21,704 nucleotides of DNA from the IMG/VR virus record IMGVR_UViG_3300008120_000811, positions 1 through 21,704 of that record; one strand, written 5' to 3'. Source of the DNA: a virus. Below are positions 7,321 through 13,723 of the stretch, in pieces. The translations under genes and the position numbers were made by a program. Below the pieces are notes generated by a model. It saw nothing but the letters and a program-made list of their open reading frames with translations. It was not told the DNA's origin and did not search any database. Position 1 is the first letter of the stretch. Each line of letters opens with the position of its first letter.

Positions 7321-8912
7321 TACATCACTCCACCGGGCTCGATCAGCATGTGCGTCGAGCTAAAGATTGTGCCGCCAAGCCCGCGCACCTTCATGCGCAG
7401 CGCCCCGTAGTAGCCCATGCCAGCCACACCAACAAACGCTTGATAGGTGTTGGCAGAACCGGCCCACACTGCCGTGTTCCAGATGCCCGCATCCCACAAC
7501 GATGTGACTGGAGTGACAAACGATGGCGAGCCAGCGACGTTGGTAAACGAATACTGGACGTTCACACGCAGCTTGACTGCTGGCGGCGACGGAGCAATGA
7601 ACACAGGCCGCGCCATGCCAAACTTTTTCAACTGCCCAGGCGAGCCAAAGGATTGGAACGCGGTCTGGATGTCACCTTCAATCAGGTCGCCGCCCGTGCC
7701 GTTGGCAGCTACGTTGTCCTTGCGGCCATAGAAGCACTTGTAGACGTAGCCGCTCTCGTTGGCAAAGTAGGTGACGCCGCTCAACACCGCAGCGCAGTCC
7801 ATCGCCATGTTGCTGAACGTACACCATGACCCGGTGTTGATGTTCATGCCGAACTGCTGATAGACGCCCGTGGGCTGCTTGGGTGGCCGAATGACCAGCA
7901 CATCCTCAGACGGCGCAACAAACACATCCCAGCTTTGAGTTGAGCGCAGCAGCGTGACCAGCGGATTGATTGAAGACTGAATCTTCTGCACTGGGCCGGG
8001 GTCACTGTCTACAAACTGACCCGCCACCAGCTTGGACATCTGAATCAGTCCAAGCTCAGAAAGAATCATCACATCGCCGCCCATCGGCGTGAAATAACGC
8101 CCGTACTCAGGCACAGGCCCGATGTACCAAACGCCCTTCAGAGCAAAGGTGTTCGCGCTGCTGGGGTCAGTGCCCTGCCACACGCCCACATCACCCTGCG
8201 TGCCAACGACAACCAAATGATCATCAATGCCAACGCCAGCATCTAGCGTCCAGTTGAACGCCGCAGAGATGTAGCCGCCATTGCGCAGCAGCGATCCCAT
8301 GTGGAACCCGTTAGCAGAACCCGTGATCGAGTTAACCGCTTGCAAGTACCAAAGATGGGCGTCCGCTTCAGCCGTGAAGAACACTCGCTGCTTCCACACA
8401 GACACTGTGCGTAGCGTTGTTGTCGGCAGGCCTGACGGCGTGCGGTTTACCCAGCCGCTGGCAGTGCTGTACGTCCAATAGCCAGCGCCAGGAGAGACAG
8501 CCAACAGGAAGGTGTCAGCAGGCGTCGTGAACTGCACAAATGACCATAGATCATCAGTGCTGTTGCTTGTTGCCACAGCCACCGTGGACGGCGATGTGGT
8601 GACGTCATAGATGGACCCATTAGCCGCCGCAAACAACTTGTTGTCATTCGGGTTGGGCGCCGTGTATGACATCAGCGTCTTGACCGGATGCCCAACGTCA
8701 TCAACGTGCATCTGGTAGCCGCTGCGCATCTCTACGCCGTTCTGGCGCGGGATCATGTTGTCCAAGATCACCGCATCAGTGGGCGCCATCTCAGAGATGG
8801 GATCACGCAGGTTCAACCCGCCCACAGGCGCTGGCATGTTTGCCAGCTTTGACACTCGCGCAGCCGCCGCCCTTCTGGGCGTCTTGAATGGGGCTAGATT
8901 GCGCAACGGCAT
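7320..8912 (-). CDS. Tail nozzle / stabilisation-like protein (530 aa)
   Basis: A 530-residue, mostly beta protein. Near the N-terminus is a block I associate with podovirus nozzle/stabilisation proteins of the P22 gp10 kind: GGLNLRDPISEMAPTDAVIL, then DNMIPRQNGVEMRSGY (about residues 32-66). After it come many short aromatic beta segments in repeated fashion (LFAAANGSIYDVT, YWTYSTASGWVNRT, WYLQAVNS, HLVVVGTQGDVGVWQG, WDVFVAPSEDVLVIR), as in a beta-propeller. The C-terminal 150 residues (FQSFGSPGQLKKFGMARPVF) form another beta domain. The protein would form the hexameric end of the short tail. The neighbouring 249-residue protein is the matching adaptor. The ATG is two bases after the upstream stop (TAACCATG) with no strong ribosome site, suggesting coupled translation. 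The exact family is by pattern recognition. Confidence 0.8.
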   Translation of the reverse strand: MPLRNLAPFKTPRRAAAARVSKLANMPAPVGGLNLRDPISEMAPTDAVILDNMIPRQNGVEMRSGYQMHVDDVGHPVKTLMSYTAPNPNDNKLFAAANGSIYDVTTSPSTVAVATSNSTDDLWSFVQFTTPADTFLLAVSPGAGYWTYSTASGWVNRTPSGLPTTTLRTVSVWKQRVFFTAEADAHLWYLQAVNSITGSANGFHMGSLLRNGGYISAAFNWTLDAGVGIDDHLVVVGTQGDVGVWQGTDPSSANTFALKGVWYIGPVPEYGRYFTPMGGDVMILSELGLIQMSKLVAGQFVDSDPGPVQKIQSSINPLVTLLRSTQSWDVFVAPSEDVLVIRPPKQPTGVYQQFGMNINTGSWCTFSNMAMDCAAVLSGVTYFANESGYVYKCFYGRKDNVAANGTGGDLIEGDIQTAFQSFGSPGQLKKFGMARPVFIAPSPPAVKLRVNVQYSFTNVAGSPSFVTPVTSLWDAGIWNTAVWAGSANTYQAFVGVAGMGYYGALRMKVRGLGGTIFSSTHMLIEPGGVM

Positions 8913-8914
8913 GG

Positions 8915-9664
8915 TTAAACCCCAATGCCGGTGTCAGGCGTGTTCGCTATTGGGTTGATGTACGGGAATCTGTAGTCACGCGCCATCGTCAAGACAGGAG
9001 CGCCCTTCTCGTTACCCTTGCGATTCTCAAAGGCCACTTGGAAGTCACGCATCGCAGCCGCTGAATCAAAGCCCTTCATCTCCAACCACTTGACCCGCGC
9101 AAGCAACGTGGTCATGTACGCATCGAGAAGGATGATGTCGCCATTCTTGACGGCGCGATTCTTGTACAGGCTGCTGTTGTCTTGGTCTTGAATCCAGCCA
9201 ACAGACTGATACAGGAACGTCAGCGTTTGCGCGTCAGTCGGGGGCGCAAGGATGTAGAGGCGAGTGCCACGCACCTGCCAGTAAAACGACAAGGTTGGCA
9301 GCGTTGTACGAACCAGAAGCGTCTGCCACATCTGCGGCGAAATAGGCCCGATGGCAGGCCACTGGTTCGTAGAGTTCCACTGAGTCTGATCATTGAACTC
9401 ATAAAAGTCATCAGGCAGAGCAAATGACTTTTCTTGCTGCCCAGGCGAGTCAGCAACGATGCTGATGCTGTGCGACTTGGTGAGTTCCTGCCAATCTGCC
9501 ATCGAGAGCAGATCAGTGCCCGCCATGTTGACGGCCTGCACCATCTGCCCAACGGCAGGATCAGAGTCACCAGCAGGGTCAACAGGTACGGGATAGCCCA
9601 CCATCTGGGCCATGTTTTGAACAATGGCCGACAGGGTGTTGTCGGTTATCGACTGATAGGCCAT
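8915..9664 (-). CDS. Head-tail adaptor / tubular-like protein (249 aa)
   Basis: The product starts MAYQSITDNTLSAIVQNMAQ and MVGYPVPVDPAG, followed by a helix (VQAVNMAGTDLLSMADWQEL). A beta section has FALPDDFYEFNDQTQW, then TRLYILAPPTDAQTLTFLYQ and SVGWIQDQ. A long helix follows (DIILLDAYMTTLLARVKWLEMK) and ends with DFQVAFENRKGNEKGAP. That order of helix, beta sheet, LYxLPA-like step and final helix resembles the T7 gp11/P22 gp4-type adaptors that ring the portal and receive the nozzle. No lysozyme-like residues are evident. The gene lies immediately before the nozzle-like gene, which supports the pairing. The ATG has AGGGGA about 7 bases upstream. Function is a confident inference from synteny plus pattern. 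Confidence 0.75.
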   Translation of the reverse strand: MAYQSITDNTLSAIVQNMAQMVGYPVPVDPAGDSDPAVGQMVQAVNMAGTDLLSMADWQELTKSHSISIVADSPGQQEKSFALPDDFYEFNDQTQWNSTNQWPAIGPISPQMWQTLLVRTTLPTLSFYWQVRGTRLYILAPPTDAQTLTFLYQSVGWIQDQDNSSLYKNRAVKNGDIILLDAYMTTLLARVKWLEMKGFDSAAAMRDFQVAFENRKGNEKGAPVLTMARDYRFPYINPIANTPDTGIGV

Positions 9665-9678
9665 CCCGTTCCCCTACA

Positions 9679-10290
9679 TCAAGCCTCTTGCGGCTCAGGC
9701 TGCGCAACCTTGCGTTGCTTGGTCGTGTTCGCCATTAGCGCAGCCATCTGCGCCTTCAACGTCTCGATTTCTTCATCGCGCTTGGCAAGCTCGGCGTTCA
9801 TCTGCTCAATCGGAGCATTGCCCTTGGCAACCTCGATGAACGCCTTTGCACGCGCCTTGTCGCCATTGAAGGACATGAACTTCTGTCCCAACTGGTCATT
9901 GGCTTCCGCGAGCTGCTCAACAGTCACGATCTTGAAGAACTTGTATTCCTCAACCTTGCTGGGCGTCATTCCAGGCATGGCGCTCAAAGGCGTGCCGGTA
10001 ACCGCTTCAGACTGTCCAGCCTTCCACTTCTCATAGCGAGCGCGGAAACGAAACAGGTTGATTTCATGCATCGGCTCGACGCAGACCGTGGTCTTGTCGC
10101 CCGGTACATGAATACGCACAAAGTCGCGTTCTTCGTACACCGCACGCCCTGCCTCGCGGCTTTTGCCTTGATGCATGACGGGCTCGCGGAAGAATTCAAC
10201 GTACAACTTGTCATCCATCGCATACCGACTCTCATCGGGGCGATTGATCAGTGTTGGTTCTTCAAAGATGGTCGGAGTGGTGGGTTGCAT
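9679..10290 (-). CDS. Conserved phage protein with C-terminal coiled coil (203 aa)
   Basis: The first half contains MDDKLYVEFFREPVMHQGKS, VYEERDFVRIHVPGDKTTV and FRFRARYEKWKAGQ, a pattern I have seen in uncharacterised proteins between capsid and tail genes of short-tailed phages. Residues about 110-150 are helical (KVEEYKFFKIVTVEQLAEAN), and residues about 160-195 form a likely coiled coil (IEQMNAELAKRDEEIETLKA). No enzyme motif is visible. It follows the second terminator of the head region and has only a weak ribosome site (AAAGAGC). The role may be as a head-tail connector or assembly factor; that is inference. Confidence 0.65.
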   Translation of the reverse strand: MQPTTPTIFEEPTLINRPDESRYAMDDKLYVEFFREPVMHQGKSREAGRAVYEERDFVRIHVPGDKTTVCVEPMHEINLFRFRARYEKWKAGQSEAVTGTPLSAMPGMTPSKVEEYKFFKIVTVEQLAEANDQLGQKFMSFNGDKARAKAFIEVAKGNAPIEQMNAELAKRDEEIETLKAQMAALMANTTKQRKVAQPEPQEA

Positions 10291-10314
10291 GTGTTTGCTC
10301 TTTTATGTGTGAAG

Positions 10315-10341
10315 AAAAAGGCGGGGGCCTAAGCCCCCACC
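10315..10341 (-). terminator. Intrinsic terminator after the decoration-like gene
   Basis: On the minus-strand RNA, GGUGGGGGC and GCCCCCGCC pair over nine base pairs (one G-U) around a four-base UUAG loop, followed at once by UUUUU (10315-10319). The G-U pair means the stem is perfect only on the minus RNA, so the terminator acts in the direction of the genes. It sits three bases after the stop of the 168-residue gene and 24 bases before the start of the 203-residue gene. Confidence 0.85.
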
Positions 10342-10344
10342 CGA

Positions 10345-10851
10345 TTACAGCGTGGCGCCAACAACCGGATAGGCGAAGATCGCATCCGCGTTGGTAGCTT
10401 CAGCGCCGCCCGTTGCGGTGCCAAGCGTCAGCCCGTTAATGGCCTCCGCTCCGGTGCCGCCATCGTCATCCACAGCGCCGTTAGTAGCGGTGCTGTTCAG
10501 ACGCGTGCCCTTTGCGGCAGAAGCCAGCGTGCGAACGCTGCCCTTGCCGTAAATCTGGAACCAACCGTATTCGTTGTCAGCCAGCGCAGCCTGAGCAGCG
10601 CCACAGCGAGAGCCAAAACCAGACGCGCCAGGGGCGGTGGTCGTGACAGACACCATAGCGAAGTCAAAGCCGGTGGCCTCAACGCAGAGGTAGCCAGCGC
10701 CCGTGACCGCACCAGCAGCGCGGCCATAGACAAACTCCTGATAGCCGTTTGTCGGGTCGTCATACCCGCCAACGGTGCCAAGACGAAACGCCGCAGTTGC
10801 CGTTGCGGCAGTGATGTTGTCTTTGGAAAGACCGATTACAGCTTGTCCCAT
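10345..10851 (-). CDS. Putative head decoration / cement-like protein (168 aa)
   Basis: A 168-residue protein rich in Ala, Gly and Thr. Clear pieces are MGQAVIGLSKDNITAATATA, RLGTVGGYDDPTNGYQEFVY, an aromatic strand (YGWFQIYGKGSVRTLASAA) and a Thr/Gly-rich C-terminal end. Beta character, small size, and the place immediately after the major capsid gene, bracketed by two terminators, suit an abundant head-surface protein. The ATG has AAGGAG (10860-10865) at about nine bases. Because the capsid-distal terminator-like structure lies just upstream, the amount made relative to capsid may be set there. The call as decoration protein rests on synteny and composition; I see no diagnostic motif. Confidence 0.65.
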   Translation of the reverse strand: MGQAVIGLSKDNITAATATAAFRLGTVGGYDDPTNGYQEFVYGRAAGAVTGAGYLCVEATGFDFAMVSVTTTAPGASGFGSRCGAAQAALADNEYGWFQIYGKGSVRTLASAAKGTRLNSTATNGAVDDDGGTGAEAINGLTLGTATGGAEATNADAIFAYPVVGATL

Positions 10852-10878
10852 TTTGGAGACTCCTTCAAAAATCTAAGC

Positions 10879-10925
10879 AAAAAACCCCGAGGGCAGGGTC
10901 AACCGCCTCGGGGAAGGGTTGACCC
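10879..10925 (-). terminator. Intrinsic terminator with a competing stem (attenuator-like)
   Basis: Transcript order on the minus strand is B' GGGUCAACC (10917-10925), A' CCCCGAGG (10906-10913), B GGUUGACCC (10896-10904), A CCUCGGGG (10885-10892) and then U6 (10879-10884). A' with A makes an eight-pair G/C-rich terminator stem followed by the U-run. B' with B makes a perfect nine-pair stem which encloses A' in its loop and so would block the terminator. The order B'-A'-B-A is that of an antiterminator/terminator pair. It lies 19 bases after the capsid stop and upstream of the decoration-like gene. Confidence 0.8.
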
Positions 10926-10943
10926 ACCACAGGCCCACCGAAA

Positions 10944-11927
10944 TCAAGCCTGCAGACGGCCCTGGAACTGAGCGCCATTGCAGGTCAGGTTGCCTGCCCA
11001 CGCCAGAATCTGGACTTCAGCGTCCTGATTGATGGCATAGCGACGGTTGGGCGACAGCGGAACCATGTTGCGCTGTGCGTGCGGACGCCACTTCATGTAC
11101 TTGGTGTTCAAGAAGAAGCCGGTAGAGGCAGGGCAGAAGCCGCCGATGCCACCGTCCAGCACCACATCAGCGTCCATGAACTTCAGCGACGGGAAACCGA
11201 GGTTGCCGGTGTCGGGAGAAGTGAAACGCTGCTGGGCCTGCAGAGAAGCCATGTAGATGCCCCAATAGATCGTGTCCAGCACGATCAGATCAGGACGGTC
11301 ATTGCCACGGGTGCAAGATGCCCACAGGGTGTTCATGGCGGTCTGCATCTGGGCGCCGGTAGGCGTGCCAGGGATGCTGTTGTCGCTGAAGTCATACTTC
11401 TTCGACTGCCAGAACGTCCAAGTGGCGCGATCAATGCCGCCATAGGTGCCGCTGGTGTTGGCCGAGGGCACCATAGCGTCCAGACCCGTGATTTCCTTGC
11501 CACCGCTGCCGGTGCCGTTGGAATACACAGACTGAGCCAGCTTGTTCGCCATCGTGGCTTCAGCCACGTTAAGGCGAGACTCCATCAGGTCGATGAAGGC
11601 CTCTTTGCCGCTGTTCTGCAACATCTCCAGGCCGCTCATAACGACAGGAACAGCAAACTGCTTGATGTTGTACTCAGCAGCAGAGATGACGTCCTGAGCC
11701 GCCACGGGCAGCAGGTCATATCCGCTGTAGAAACCGGCGTTGCCGTTTTCGGCAAAGCTCAGTTCTTCAAGGATGACGTTACCGCCAGAGATGGTCTTGA
11801 CGTTGCCACGCTGCTGCAGACGCGCCAGAAGGGCGTTGTTTTTCGTGACGTTATCAGCGATGGTGCGCGAACGATTCTGGATCGTCGTCGCAATGATGTC
11901 GGTTACCGACGAATTTGCAAAAGCCAT
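10944..11927 (-). CDS. Major capsid protein (327 aa)
   Basis: The product begins MAFANSSVTDIIATTIQNRS and carries the well known pattern of a podovirus/lambdoid major capsid family: a long N-terminal helix with DNVTKNNALLARLQQRG, an E-loop-like region (GNVILEELSFAENGNAGFYS), a spine-type helix (FAVPVVMSGLEMLQNSGKEA) with LMESRLNVAEATMANKLAQS, then RATWTFWQSKKYDF and the C-terminal FFLNTKYMKWRPHAQRNMVP. The fold is expected to be HK97-like. The scaffold gene directly upstream and the portal and terminase further up agree with this. No N-terminal delta-domain protease is nearby, and the length (327) is that of a mature-type coat. The start has GUGGAG about 8 bases upstream. A hairpin-rich leader precedes it and an attenuator-like terminator follows. 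Confidence 0.92.
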   Translation of the reverse strand: MAFANSSVTDIIATTIQNRSRTIADNVTKNNALLARLQQRGNVKTISGGNVILEELSFAENGNAGFYSGYDLLPVAAQDVISAAEYNIKQFAVPVVMSGLEMLQNSGKEAFIDLMESRLNVAEATMANKLAQSVYSNGTGSGGKEITGLDAMVPSANTSGTYGGIDRATWTFWQSKKYDFSDNSIPGTPTGAQMQTAMNTLWASCTRGNDRPDLIVLDTIYWGIYMASLQAQQRFTSPDTGNLGFPSLKFMDADVVLDGGIGGFCPASTGFFLNTKYMKWRPHAQRNMVPLSPNRRYAINQDAEVQILAWAGNLTCNGAQFQGRLQA

Positions 11928-12117
11928 GATTGGGCTCCACAGAAAGATGAACTGACCGCTTGCGCGGCGCCAAATTTGTGTGGCCTCTAGCGAACCGGGT
12001 TCAGTCCGTTAAGGCGCGGGTGGGTCTTTGGGACTCCCGCGAGCGCGGTGGCTGCTGGTGCTTGTAGGCACACTTGCAAGTGTGGCGCGAACGCCACACC
12101 GCAATGCGATTAGAACA
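11928..12117 (-). other. Intergenic leader of the capsid gene with strong hairpins
   Basis: This 190-base gap is the longest space between genes in the window. Its main features are a perfect stem GUGUGGCG-UUCG-CGCCACAC (12080-12099) directly behind the scaffold gene, a 16-base perfect palindrome CACACTTGCAAGTGTG (12069-12084) overlapping its arm, a short CCGCG/CGCGG stem near 12027-12038, and an 11-base GAACCGGGTTC palindrome (11992-12002). There is no U-run behind the stems, so no intrinsic terminator. I see no convincing -10/-35 promoter. The stems may stop or slow RNA decay from the scaffold side and so raise capsid mRNA; that is inference. Confidence 0.5.
12069..12099 (-). other. Overlapping hairpins between scaffold and capsid genes
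   Basis: The 8-bp UUCG-loop stem (12080-12099) and the 16-bp palindrome (12069-12084) share the segment 12080-12084 (GTGTG on the plus strand). In RNA the middle CACAC can pair either with the upstream GUGUG or with the downstream GUGUG. This makes the two stems mutually exclusive. Confidence 0.6.
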
Positions 12118-13212
12118 TCACCTAGACGTCATTGCAATCGCGGCTTCAATCGCGCTGCGAATGTCATCCGGTTGCTGGCGCGGGGCCATGCTAGGACCGC
12201 TTGACGGCACGCTTACAGCAGCAGCCCTCGCCCTCTGTGCAACTCCGCTCTGGTTCTGTGCCTGCTTGCTCTTTTGACGAGCTTGGAGCGCCGCCCGCAC
12301 TTGCGGGTTCATCAGGCAGGCCTGCCTATACGCATCTTGCATAGATAGCTGCTGCCCACGCCTAGCCGCCACTTCCATCAGGTCAGCCATCTCAGCACGC
12401 ACATCGTTGCCGAACTCAGCGCGGGAGATGAACTGCTCAACTTCTGTGACTGCCTGCTGGGCAACCTGGGCCTGCTGTGCAGCCTGAGCCTGCTGAAACT
12501 GCGACATGAACTGCTGCACAGGCGCCAGTTGCTGCTGGATCGTCTGCTGAATTTGCATCTGTGCAGGGTCAACCCGTGGCGCATTGCCAGCCAGGGCAGA
12601 GTCCAGCATCTCAATGAACTGCTGGCCGAATCGCCCGGTGCCGAACTGCTGCACCATGCCCGCCATCAGGTTAGCAAGCTCAGGCCCGGTCGATGTACGC
12701 AACCGCACCGCCGTGCCCATCAGGTTGTCGATGACCTGCAGAGGATTAGCGCCTTCGGCCCTGATGTAAGCCTCATATGGCTGGAATGCCCTGCTGATGG
12801 ACTCAGCGTATTGACGCGCCTGCGCAGTCTCCTGCAACGTGCGCTGCACTTCAGTCTCACGCCGTGCAACTTCTGCGCGTACCGTCTCAGGCAACTGAGC
12901 CCAATGCTCGCGCACCTCAGGCCGCCATGATGCAGGCGCCTTGTCTACCTTAGGGCCTGACTTTGGCCCAGGCGTAATCTCTGCAGACTCAGGCTTTGCA
13001 AACTTGCCCTGCTCATCGCGGGGCTGGCCTTGCTGCTCTGCTATTGCGTTGAGGTCAACGCTTGGAGTGGAAGGCGCAGCATCAGATGCAACGGCGGTGG
13101 GCGCGTAATCTGGTTCTGCTGGAGCAGAAACGGGGGCTGGCGCAGTCTCGACAGCGGGCGCTGCCTCAATCGCGGCTTCCAGGCTTTCACGGATAGTGGT
13201 GGGTTCGTTCAT
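12118..13212 (-). CDS. Head scaffolding protein (364 aa)
   Basis: The product is almost wholly helical and low complexity, as expected of a scaffold that fills the procapsid and leaves before packaging. The N-terminal region (about residues 1-90) is Ala/Pro/Glu-rich and looks disordered. Residues about 105-145 form a charged coiled coil (LPETVRAEVARRETEVQRTL). The middle block YIRAEGANPLQVIDNLMGTA and NLMAGMVQQFGTG is one I recognise in capsid scaffold-like proteins of short-tailed phages. Residues about 215-260 are Gln/Ala-rich (QQAQAAQQAQVAQQ). The C-terminal region is basic (ARQKSKQAQNQ and QRARAAAV), as in scaffolds that bind the coat. It directly precedes the capsid gene. The ATG follows the stop of the 110-residue gene by two bases. 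Confidence 0.85.
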   Translation of the reverse strand: MNEPTTIRESLEAAIEAAPAVETAPAPVSAPAEPDYAPTAVASDAAPSTPSVDLNAIAEQQGQPRDEQGKFAKPESAEITPGPKSGPKVDKAPASWRPEVREHWAQLPETVRAEVARRETEVQRTLQETAQARQYAESISRAFQPYEAYIRAEGANPLQVIDNLMGTAVRLRTSTGPELANLMAGMVQQFGTGRFGQQFIEMLDSALAGNAPRVDPAQMQIQQTIQQQLAPVQQFMSQFQQAQAAQQAQVAQQAVTEVEQFISRAEFGNDVRAEMADLMEVAARRGQQLSMQDAYRQACLMNPQVRAALQARQKSKQAQNQSGVAQRARAAAVSVPSSGPSMAPRQQPDDIRSAIEAAIAMTSR

Positions 13213-13214
13213 GT

Positions 13215-13547
13215 TTATCTTCTGTTCTGGACTTGATGAATGGCTCGCTCAATGTCTTGCCGATTGAATGAGCCGCCTCGCGTGTAGAAGTCCTCACGCT
13301 TTTTCTGCGCCTGAGCCCATGTGTCCTTGAAGTCATCAATCGTGGTCAGATTGTTGCGCTTCATGTAATCACGATGCTTGGCCCGCGTGCTGATGTCGGT
13401 GCCATCAGTCGCCTTGCCGCCGTCATAGTGACGGTCATTCCACAATGCCCCGTTGTTTCTGGCGCTCTCGCGTACAGGCGCAACGTAATCCTGAGTGACC
13501 TCGACAAGTTCAAAAGTCACGGGGTCTTGAATGAATCGTCTTTTCAC
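13215..13547 (-). CDS. Conserved phage protein (110 aa)
   Basis: The product begins MKRRFIQDPVTFELVEV with an internal block RNNGALWNDRHYDGGKATDG and TRAKHRDYMKRNNLTTIDDF, which I recognise as a protein found next to the scaffold gene in other short-tailed phages; no function is assigned. It is charged and compact with no membrane segment. The start is GTG at 13547, overlapping the stop of the 58-residue gene (GTGA) with AGGAAAGGA just upstream. The tandem positions with the scaffold suggest a role in head assembly, but that is inference. Confidence 0.75.
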   Translation of the reverse strand: MKRRFIQDPVTFELVEVTQDYVAPVRESARNNGALWNDRHYDGGKATDGTDISTRAKHRDYMKRNNLTTIDDFKDTWAQAQKKREDFYTRGGSFNRQDIERAIHQVQNRR

Positions 13548-13720
13548 TTTCCTTTCCTCAGTGCGTTAATCGTCATGGCCTGCTTGAGCAGCTTGCCGCC
13601 CTTGTCCTTGTCGTTGTACTCACGCGCCACAGACTGCGGCACGCCAACCTTCTTGGCGAACTTGGGATCGTGCGCGGCAGCAGCCATCAACCGCGCTTGC
13701 TCTGGTGATTTGCTTGGCAT
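13544..13720 (-). CDS. Small basic phage protein (58 aa)
   Basis: A complete small gene: ATG at 13720, 58 codons, TGA at 13544. It begins MPSKSPEQARLMAAAAHDPK and goes on FAKKVGVPQSVAREYNDKDK before a lysine-rich end. Many phages carry a small protein of this look (MPSKSPxQARLMAAxAH...FAKKVGVPxxVAxEF) between portal and capsid genes; its role is unknown. The +14 net charge-like Lys/Arg content would suit nucleic acid or scaffold contact, but nothing proves that. It starts three bases after the end of the fibre-like gene and shares GTGA with the next gene. Confidence 0.8.
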   Translation of the reverse strand: MPSKSPEQARLMAAAAHDPKFAKKVGVPQSVAREYNDKDKGGKLLKQAMTINALRKGK

Positions 13721-13723
13721 GTG

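Noticed and set aside
11928-12117. A promoter for the capsid gene in the leader
   Set aside because: TTGCAA-like and other pieces occur, but none has a -10 at the right distance. No promoter is claimed.
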